A DNA stretch of 64,000 nt. It comes from Murimonas intestini. Lineage in GTDB: Bacteria > Bacillota > Clostridia > Lachnospirales > Lachnospiraceae. The translations under genes were made by a program, and so were the position numbers. Location of the stretch: assembly GCA_003148945.1 (NCBI GenBank), contig QGGY01000017.1, positions 62,001 through 126,000 on the forward strand. Direction: 5' to 3'. The notes beneath the pieces are model-generated. The model did no database searches, had not been told where the DNA came from, and saw nothing but the letters and a program-made list of their open reading frames with translations. Shown piece by piece: positions 17,567 to 24,387 of this stretch (position 1 is the first letter of the stretch; each line of letters opens with the position of its first letter).

Positions 17567-19663
17567 CTATCTGACATTAGGATCTGTAGGATCCCAGTTC
17601 TGTGAAGCAGGTATCTTCGCCACAGTCGGCTTGCCAAGAGGCATTGCCTCATAATCGCTGATAGTAACAGATGTTCCTACCGGACAATTATCATACAGCC
17701 ATTTAGCGTCTCCTACAGTAAGACGGATACAACCGTGAGATGCAGCCTGTCCAAGCAGGTTGTATTCATTTGCAGGTACTGAGTAGTAATTTTTAGCTGG
17801 CATAGGAACAGAGTGGAATAAAATCTCACTTGTTATATGTGAGCAATACTGACCCCAGGTAGGTCCATCCAATTCATGCCATCTCAGTTTATCCAGGATC
17901 TGGAAATTACCCGTAGGTGTAGGTCCATAAAGGCCGGTAGAGCAGGCCATAGCTTTAACAGCTGTATTGCCTTTATAAATAGTGATGCAGTTATTAGCAC
18001 GGTTTAATTTAATAGACCAGCTTCCAGGAATCTCGCTTGGATTTACGCTGATGCCTCCGCTGTTTCCAAAATTATATGTCTTTCCGTCAACAGTCTGTGT
18101 TCCGGTATACATACGCCCTGATAACGGGTCAAGGTAGTAGCGTTTCATGTTAACCATAATCCATCCGGTTTTCATATCACCGTTGTTTCCAAGATAATAC
18201 CAGTAACCATTAGATTTGATCCATCCGGTCTGCATAGCCCCGGAAGTGTTTAAGAAATACCACTTGCCTTTTAACTGCTGCCATCCTGTCAGCATTTTAC
18301 CGCTGCCATCCATATAGTACCATCTTCCGCCTGAAATCTGCCATCCTGTTTTCATGGCGCCGGAATTATTAAATAAGTACCAGTTGCCGTCTACCTTCAG
18401 CCATCCTGTAGCCATAGCACCTGAGCTGCGCAAATAATACCATTTTCCGGCATCATTCATCCAACAGTTAGCCTTCATAGTGCCGTTGCCATTCAGATAA
18501 TACCATTTGGAACCAACTTTTTTCCAGCCGGTCGCCATAGACCCGTTGCTGTTTAAATAATACCAGTCACTTCCGGCCTGGAGCCATCCTGTTTTCATAG
18601 CGCCTGAACCAGTTAAGTAATAATATTTTCCGCCTACATTTATCCAGTCATTTGCTACCATAATTCCTGTACCGGGCTGTAAATAATACCATTTGTTCTT
18701 GGACTTCACCCAACCGGTTTTTTTGGAACCGGAACCATCCATATAATACCAATTGCCGTCGATCCTCTGCCATCCGGTGAGCATTGCGCCGCTGCCTGTG
18801 ACAAAGTAATCTTTGTTATTGACTGTTATCCAGCTGTTTGCGGCCATTCTTCCATCAAGAGGACTGTAGTAGTACCATATACCTTTAGATTTGCGCCAGC
18901 CTGTTATCAACTGCCCTGACTTATTGGCATAATACCATGTGACCCCATCATTGCCTTTGAAATCACCGGTACGCATTACGCCGTCCTCACCAGTATAATA
19001 CATTTTTCCGCCCTCACGGATGAGGCCTACTGCCATCATTCCATTTTCAGGAGCGAAATAATACCATCTATTATTGATGTTTTTCCAGCCGGTATCAAGG
19101 TGTCCGTCCGGATTTATAAAGTACCATACATTGTCCACATTCTGCATGCCGCTTATTCCAGCTGCAAGTGTTCCATCATTGCGGAAAAGCCAAAGAACAT
19201 TATCAATATAAACAGGGCCGGTTGCACGGCGCCCTCCTTCATATGGATTGAGATAGTATCTCTGTCCGTCTTTGTCGAGCCATCCGCTGTAAATATTTCC
19301 GCTGCCGTCATAGTAGAATACATTACCTTGCCCGTCATCTGAAAACATATCAACCTTAGGCGCTTCAGTCTCAGCAATTGCCTGTGGGACATCAGCAGCA
19401 AATGGAACAGCAGCAGGTACCTCTGTCGAAGGAACTTCAGTAACAGGCGGTTCAGCTGCCGGAGCATCAGTCACTGGAACTTCGGTCATGGGAGCATCAG
19501 TTTCTGGCGCTGCAGTCCCCTCAGTCTGGCCAGTCATTGGAGTTTCAGTATTCTGTTCTGTCATTGCGCCGGATTCAGCTTCTGCCGCTCCTGCCACCAT
19601 TGGCATAGCGAGCATTAACCCTGCGCTCAGGCAGATTACAGAAAAAAGTTTTTTCATTTTCAT
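17567..19663 (-). CDS. Secreted L,D-transpeptidase (YkuD) with choline-binding-type repeats
   Basis: The 698-residue product has a signal peptide (MKMKKLF.. to about residue 26, VAGA-AEAES) and a Thr/Pro/Glu-rich linker with repeated PVTEVP-type units to about residue 105. Some 18-20 tandem repeats of the GW..DG.WYYL...G type (choline-binding/cell-wall-binding family) cover residues 110-540. The C-terminal YkuD domain carries ASHGCIRLT with the catalytic Cys645 and upstream His. Such enzymes make 3-3 peptidoglycan cross-links or attach proteins. Given the choline genes alongside, the repeats probably tether it to phosphocholine-bearing polymer. It is transcribed away from the choline-activation gene at 19875. 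Confidence 0.92.
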   Translation of the reverse strand: MKMKKLFSVICLSAGLMLAMPMVAGAAEAESGAMTEQNTETPMTGQTEGTAAPETDAPMTEVPVTDAPAAEPPVTEVPSTEVPAAVPFAADVPQAIAETEAPKVDMFSDDGQGNVFYYDGSGNIYSGWLDKDGQRYYLNPYEGGRRATGPVYIDNVLWLFRNDGTLAAGISGMQNVDNVWYFINPDGHLDTGWKNINNRWYYFAPENGMMAVGLIREGGKMYYTGEDGVMRTGDFKGNDGVTWYYANKSGQLITGWRKSKGIWYYYSPLDGRMAANSWITVNNKDYFVTGSGAMLTGWQRIDGNWYYMDGSGSKKTGWVKSKNKWYYLQPGTGIMVANDWINVGGKYYYLTGSGAMKTGWLQAGSDWYYLNSNGSMATGWKKVGSKWYYLNGNGTMKANCWMNDAGKWYYLRSSGAMATGWLKVDGNWYLFNNSGAMKTGWQISGGRWYYMDGSGKMLTGWQQLKGKWYFLNTSGAMQTGWIKSNGYWYYLGNNGDMKTGWIMVNMKRYYLDPLSGRMYTGTQTVDGKTYNFGNSGGISVNPSEIPGSWSIKLNRANNCITIYKGNTAVKAMACSTGLYGPTPTGNFQILDKLRWHELDGPTWGQYCSHITSEILFHSVPMPAKNYYSVPANEYNLLGQAASHGCIRLTVGDAKWLYDNCPVGTSVTISDYEAMPLGKPTVAKIPASQNWDPTDPNVR

Positions 19664-19791
19664 AGCTTTTTCCTCTCATATTTCTTTTTCAATGTACACT
19701 TAACATAAGTTACCTACCTATAATTTACTATAAAAAGGAAATGAAATCAATCGAGTTTCAAAGATTTATGATAATATTAAGAAATTATAAA

Positions 19792-19857
19792 ATGTTCAAA
19801 AAGTGTTGACATATATGTTCAATAATTATAAAATCAAGATGTTCAAAAAATGAACAT
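19792..19857 (+). promoter_or_regulatory. Promoter with repeated ATGTTCA operator half-sites
   Basis: The -35 TTGACA is at 19806-19811 and the -10 TAAAAT at 19829-19834, 17 bp apart. Three direct ATGTTCA copies start at 19792, 19815 and 19839, spaced 23-24 bp (about two helical turns). The last forms the dyad ATGTTCA-AAAAA-TGAACAT (19839-19857) at the transcription start. The copies flank and overlap the promoter, typical of a repressor site. The downstream product starts with a winged-helix domain, so autoregulation is a reasonable inference. Confidence 0.7.
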
Positions 19858-19874
19858 ACTTGGAGGGATACTAA

Positions 19875-21728
19875 TTGGATAAATTTGATAAAGTATTATA
19901 CATAATAAATCAGCGGGAAGTTAAGAGCCAGAGAGACCTGGCTGCAAGTGCAGGGATATCAGTTGGTCAGGCAAATTCTATTCTGAAGGAACTGGAAGCT
20001 GCAGGATGTATAGAAAAGAAACAGGGCTGCTACTATTTAAAAAAGAAAGGCAGAAAAGCACTTGAAGAGAAGCTGAGGCAGAATCTGGAGCAGAGAATCA
20101 GCTTTGACGGAGAGTCCCAAAAGCGTCTGAGGACAGCAGTAATTCTGGCAGCGGGTGAAGAGAAAAATTTTGAATGTCCGTCCGGGCTGTTAACGTTAGA
20201 CGGCGAGGCCGCAGTTGATATTTTGATCAGGAAAATGATGAATCTTGGCATCGAACAGTTTTATATAGTTACAGGCTATGAGAAAGAACGATATGAAGAA
20301 CATTTCAGAGGCCGCAACGTTCATCTGGTGGAAAATCCCCGTTATAAATGGACAGGCACGATGGCATCGCTTGCACAGGTCAGACCGTATGTAAAAGAAG
20401 ATTTCCTGCTTGTGGAGTGTAACCAGATTCTGGAGGAGGGAGCGTTTGAGAAGGTGATATATGCTCCGGGACCTGACAGCCTGCTGCTGGTGAATCCCAG
20501 CGGGTCTGCGGACTGCGCTTATGTGGAGATGGATAAGCACGGAAATATATTCCGGATTTCAAAGGATATACGCCAGATGAACAAAATTGACGGAGAACTG
20601 GTGGGAGTGAGCAAGATTTCCAGGGCTCTCTTTGATAAAATGATGGAATATTATCAGGATAATGAAAATCCATTCCTGAATTACGAGTATGTAATTGAAA
20701 ATATAGGCAGGCTGTATAAAATACAGGGTGTCATCGCGGATGACCTTGTGTGGGGGCTTCTGGAAGATGAGGCAATGTACGCGAAGGCAGAAAACCTGAT
20801 ATATCCCAGAATAAAGATAAGAGAAAAGCTGGCAAAAGAAAATAATGCAAGAGCAACCCTGAAAGAATGCCTGCAGATAGAAGAAAAAGATATAGAAAAA
20901 CTGCGTATTATCGGTGGTATGACGAATATGAACTTCTATGTGAGGACCTGTAGTAAAAAAGAGTATATATTGAGGATGCCAGGCGCAGCTACAGAAGAAA
21001 TGATAAGCAGAAGCAAAGAACAGTTTAATACGCTTCAGGCTTCGTTGGAGGGTTTCCATCCCCAGATCTTATATTTTAACGTTAAATCGGGGGTCAAAGT
21101 GACAGAGTACATTAAAGGCGCCCAAACATTAAATGGGAAGACAGCCAGACTGGAAACAAATATGAAGCGAACAGCATCTATACTGAAAAGACTCCACCAG
21201 TCAGAAATCCAGATGCAGGGTGAGTTTGACGTATGGAAAGAATATGAAAGCTATGCTGAAACAATTAAAAATATGAACGGAAGGTGGTATCAGGAGTCCA
21301 GAAATATAGAACCCTTTTTTTACAGGCTGCGGGATGACCTGGAGGCTCTTGGGCGGGTAAGAAAACCATGCCATAATGATCTGGTGCCGGAAAACCTGGT
21401 AAAAGAAGAAACTGGCAGGATGTACCTGATCGATTGGGAATATTCAGGATTTAACGACCCAATGTGGGACGTGGCTGCACACCTGCTGGAGGGAGAGTTT
21501 TCCAAAGACGAAGAAGAACTTTTCTTATCTTATTATTTTGAAAATGGCATTACTGATATTCAGAAACAGAAGATAGAGATTTTTAAAATGTGCCAGGATA
21601 TATTATGGAGCGCCTGGACGATTATAAAAGAAGCAAAAGGCGAAGATTTAGGTACTTATGGAAAAGACAGGCTTGCAAGGGCAGTGAAGGGAGAAAAAGA
21701 GTATGAGAAGAGATATGGAAAGCGTTAA
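19875..21728 (+). CDS. Fusion: winged-helix regulator + LicC-like nucleotidyltransferase + LicA-like choline kinase
   Basis: The 617-residue protein starts at a TTG or ATG near 19875 behind GGAGGGA. Residues 1-70 form a MarR-like winged helix (VKSQRDLAASAGISVGQANS). Residues 86-315 are a LicC-like nucleotidyltransferase domain. Residues 335-617 are a LicA/choline-kinase fold with Brenner motif HNDLVPEN (500-507) and IDWEYSG (519-525), both intact. LicA phosphorylates choline and LicC makes CDP-choline. However, the nucleotidyltransferase signature LAAGxGxR reads LAAGEEKNF (91-99), and the metal-binding Asp region reads ECN (181-183). The LicC part may therefore be inactive or altered. LicC-LicA fusions are known in treponemes; the added DNA-binding domain suggests a sensor-regulator. 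A transporter overlaps its 3' end. Confidence 0.85.
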   Translation: MDKFDKVLYIINQREVKSQRDLAASAGISVGQANSILKELEAAGCIEKKQGCYYLKKKGRKALEEKLRQNLEQRISFDGESQKRLRTAVILAAGEEKNFECPSGLLTLDGEAAVDILIRKMMNLGIEQFYIVTGYEKERYEEHFRGRNVHLVENPRYKWTGTMASLAQVRPYVKEDFLLVECNQILEEGAFEKVIYAPGPDSLLLVNPSGSADCAYVEMDKHGNIFRISKDIRQMNKIDGELVGVSKISRALFDKMMEYYQDNENPFLNYEYVIENIGRLYKIQGVIADDLVWGLLEDEAMYAKAENLIYPRIKIREKLAKENNARATLKECLQIEEKDIEKLRIIGGMTNMNFYVRTCSKKEYILRMPGAATEEMISRSKEQFNTLQASLEGFHPQILYFNVKSGVKVTEYIKGAQTLNGKTARLETNMKRTASILKRLHQSEIQMQGEFDVWKEYESYAETIKNMNGRWYQESRNIEPFFYRLRDDLEALGRVRKPCHNDLVPENLVKEETGRMYLIDWEYSGFNDPMWDVAAHLLEGEFSKDEEELFLSYYFENGITDIQKQKIEIFKMCQDILWSAWTIIKEAKGEDLGTYGKDRLARAVKGEKEYEKRYGKR

Positions 21729-23256
21729 GAAGAAATTAAATACATCAGGGGTTGATTGGACTATCACCATATTTCCTCTCGTTATTATTATCTGCATATC
21801 AGCACTTTTAATGGTGGTACCGGATGCAGCAGGAAATGCGCTTACCTTCCTTAAAAATTTTTTTGTTAATAAGCTTGGCTTTTTCTATATTCTGCTGGGG
21901 CTGGGCGTTCTTCTTACGGCAGTGGGGCTCGGCTTGTCAAAAAAGGGAAATATCAAATGCGGGAGTATTTCAAAACCAAAATACAGTAATTTCAGCTGGG
22001 GCGCCATGATTTTTACATCTACCATGGCGGCGGATATAGTATACTGGTCCCTGATAGAATGGTGCTACTACTATACAGCAAAGCCCTTTGCAAAAGAGGC
22101 GCTGACGCTGGCGGAACAGCAGGATTATGCATCTGCGTATCCGCTGTTCCACTGGGGTCCAATACCTTGGGCTATTTATCTTCTGCCAGCGTGTGCATAT
22201 GCTTATATGATGTTTGTGAAGAAAAGAAAACGTCAGACGTTATCCGAAGCCTGCAGGCCGATTCTGGGAGAAAGATCAGATAGAAAAACAGGCAGGATCA
22301 TTGATATCTTTTCAATCGTAGGTCTTCTGGCAGGAACGGCGACAACATTTTCACTGGCTACACCGCTCCTTGCTGAAGCAGTCGCACGGATTCTGGGGAT
22401 AGAGACGTCACCTGCACTGTCTGTTATGATACTGATGGTTATTGGCCTCGTGTTTATTGTGGCAGTGCTGAAGGGGATGAAAGCCATATCCTATCTGGCC
22501 AATATATGTGTTATTCTGTTTGCCATGATGATCGCATTATTTGTTATTTTTGGGCCAAAGGTGTATCTGATAGAAACGGGAATCACTGCTATCGGAAATG
22601 TAATAGATAATTTCTTCCATATGGCTACCTGGATGGACCCGCTCAGGCTTTCAGGCAGCGGCGGCATGGGCTTTCCTCAGAATTGGACGATTTTTTACTG
22701 GGCGTACTGGATTGCATGGTTTGTGGCAACTCCGTTTTTTATCGCAAGGATTTCAGAAGGAAGGACAATACGTCAGATTATATTTGGGGGCCTGACATGC
22801 GGGCTGCTGGGGACATATACTTCGTTTATTGTATTTGGAGGGTTTGGACTGCACCTTCAGACATCAGGTACAGTAGATCTGGCGGGTTTGCTGGCTTCAG
22901 GAGCAGAGCCTTCAGCTGTTATTATGCAGATGTTTGAACAATTTCCTGTAACTGAGGCAGTACTTGTAGTTCTAGTTCTGGCCATGATCGCATTTTATGC
23001 CAGTACATTTGATGCTATCACACTTGTTGTGGCGGGATATTCGGAGAAGGATATGGGACAGAAGGAGGAGCCAAGGAAGAGGCTGCGTGCATTCTGGGCA
23101 TTCGTATTTCTGCTTCTGCCGATAGCTCTGATGTTCTCGGAGAGTACTCTGAGCTCGCTTCAGACAATTTCTATAATAGCGGCATTTCCATTGGGAGTTA
23201 TTATGATACTGATCATAGTCAGCTTTTTTAAAGAGCTCAAAGAAGATAGTAAATAG
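21703..23256 (+). CDS. BCCT-family transporter, probable choline/betaine/carnitine importer
   Basis: The 517-residue protein has about 12 transmembrane helices. It carries the BCCT signature FPQNWTIFYWAYWIAW (from residue 324) and the aromatic substrate-box region IVYWSLIEWCYYYTAKPF. BCCT carriers import quaternary amines by ion symport. The start at 21703 overlaps the LicC-LicA gene by 26 bp (ATG at 21715 is an alternative), so the two are coupled, implicating choline as substrate. It takes the place of the DMT-type LicB transporter found in pneumococcal lic operons. The exact substrate is inferred from context. Confidence 0.9.
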   Translation: MRRDMESVKKKLNTSGVDWTITIFPLVIIICISALLMVVPDAAGNALTFLKNFFVNKLGFFYILLGLGVLLTAVGLGLSKKGNIKCGSISKPKYSNFSWGAMIFTSTMAADIVYWSLIEWCYYYTAKPFAKEALTLAEQQDYASAYPLFHWGPIPWAIYLLPACAYAYMMFVKKRKRQTLSEACRPILGERSDRKTGRIIDIFSIVGLLAGTATTFSLATPLLAEAVARILGIETSPALSVMILMVIGLVFIVAVLKGMKAISYLANICVILFAMMIALFVIFGPKVYLIETGITAIGNVIDNFFHMATWMDPLRLSGSGGMGFPQNWTIFYWAYWIAWFVATPFFIARISEGRTIRQIIFGGLTCGLLGTYTSFIVFGGFGLHLQTSGTVDLAGLLASGAEPSAVIMQMFEQFPVTEAVLVVLVLAMIAFYASTFDAITLVVAGYSEKDMGQKEEPRKRLRAFWAFVFLLLPIALMFSESTLSSLQTISIIAAFPLGVIMILIIVSFFKELKEDSK

Positions 23257-23266
23257 ACAGCGGAAG

Positions 23267-23300
23267 AAAAGGCAGCAGGGGCAAATAACTGCCTGCTGCC
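23267..23300 (-). terminator. Terminator between the BCCT gene and the Uma2 gene
   Basis: GGCAGCAGG (23271-23279) pairs with CCTGCTGCC (23292-23300). On the - strand the stem is followed by TTTTCTT, so it ends the Uma2 transcript. It may also act on the + side, though no T tract follows there. Confidence 0.75.
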
Positions 23301-23316
23301 AGAGTACCTGAAACGA

Positions 23317-23874
23317 TTACAGGTTGATTTCCTGGAAGTCGATCCATAAATCATCATAGATTTTGACCTTTATTTTATCCTGGAAGGTATATGGAGTTGC
23401 TTTGAAACTGTCTTTTTCAAGGTAATATACAAAAATAGTTTGCTCAATAGGGTTCACAATCCAGTATTCCCGAACGCCTGCGTCAGTGTATAAATTCAGC
23501 TTCCGGATGTAGTCATGACTGGAATTACCCGGGGAGATAATTTCAATAATCCAATCAGGCGCACCAGTGCAGCCCTTGTCTGTGAGTTTGTCAGGGTCAC
23601 ATATTACGCTTATATCCGGTTCGACTATAGTTTTTCTGTCATTGAACAACTTAACGGCGAATGGGGAAGGATAGACTTCACAGGAGCCGCCCTTTGCCTT
23701 GATATAGTTATAAATAGTGTTGTTGACAGCGTTTAAGATTTTTTGGTGTATCCGGCTGGGTGCTGCCTGGTAATAGAATTGGCCGTCAATGAGTTCGGCC
23801 CGGATATCCTCCGGCAAATTATAATAGTCGGTTTCTGTGTAAATTTGTTTTTGTGGTATTGCCATGGTATACAC
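23317..23874 (-). CDS. Uma2-family (DUF820) putative restriction-fold nuclease
   Basis: The 185-residue product has the Uma2 pattern: an N-terminal YTETDYYNLPEDIRAELIDGQF, a central VEPDISVICDPDKL and the PD-(D/E)XK-like core DWIIEIISPGNSSHDYIRKLNLY followed by GVREYWIVNP. The biological role of Uma2 proteins is unclear and nuclease activity is predicted from the fold. The most likely start is the ATG at 23874 or the one three codons in, which begins MAIPQKQ. It shares its strand with a small XRE regulator 15 bp upstream, so the two form a unit inserted into the choline locus. Confidence 0.9.
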   Translation of the reverse strand: MYTMAIPQKQIYTETDYYNLPEDIRAELIDGQFYYQAAPSRIHQKILNAVNNTIYNYIKAKGGSCEVYPSPFAVKLFNDRKTIVEPDISVICDPDKLTDKGCTGAPDWIIEIISPGNSSHDYIRKLNLYTDAGVREYWIVNPIEQTIFVYYLEKDSFKATPYTFQDKIKVKIYDDLWIDFQEINL

Positions 23875-23889
23875 TTCCTTTCATGGTGG

Positions 23890-24120
23890 CTATTGGCTGG
23901 CGATTGTTTCTTTTCCTGCTTCGGGGACGTTTTCCATGATGTCCCCGGGTTGGCAGCTTAGAGCATCACAAATTTTTCCGATAGTGTCACTTTTTACAGT
24001 TTCATTTTTTGCCAGTCTTGCCATTATTGAGGCGGTAACGCCCGCTTTTTCCTGGAGTTCCCCTTTTTTGATGTTTCGGTCAATGAGAAGGTGAAAAAGT
24101 TTTCTGTATGTGATTGCCAT
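23890..24120 (-). CDS. Small XRE/Cro-CI-type transcriptional regulator
   Basis: The 76-residue protein is almost entirely one helix-turn-helix domain. KKGELQEKAGVTASIMARLAKNETVKSDTIGKICDALSCQPGDIME is the classic Cro/CI five-helix pattern of the YozG-like subgroup. A ribosome binding site (AAAGGAGCTGAC) precedes the ATG. It lies upstream of the Uma2 gene on the same strand and may regulate it. The two genes interrupt an otherwise choline-related neighbourhood. The divergent amidase gene has its own promoter. Confidence 0.9.
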   Translation of the reverse strand: MAITYRKLFHLLIDRNIKKGELQEKAGVTASIMARLAKNETVKSDTIGKICDALSCQPGDIMENVPEAGKETIASQ

Positions 24121-24283
24121 TTTGTCAGCTCCTTTCTGTATGATTGTATCGTAACATTAAAATAACATAAACGCAATATTTATTTTGAATACAAGAAAAA
24201 AATATTATAAACGGTATATTTATCCTATATATATACAACATAAACAAGAGTGCTACATACCATTGCTGCATTTCTTAATAAGC

Positions 24284-24312
24284 TTGACACTGATAGAAGC
24301 ACCTCCTATAAT
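24284..24312 (+). promoter_or_regulatory. Consensus housekeeping promoter for the amidase gene
   Basis: A perfect TTGACA (24284-24289) and a perfect TATAAT (24307-24312) are separated by exactly 17 bp. This predicts strong constitutive transcription of the choline-binding amidase beginning at 24388. The remainder of 24121-24283 shows no gene. Confidence 0.88.
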
Positions 24313-24387
24313 ATACATGACAGTAACCAACAACAAAAGGATAAGGGGAAAACCTATACCAAACAGGAGAAATAAAGGGGAGAGATA

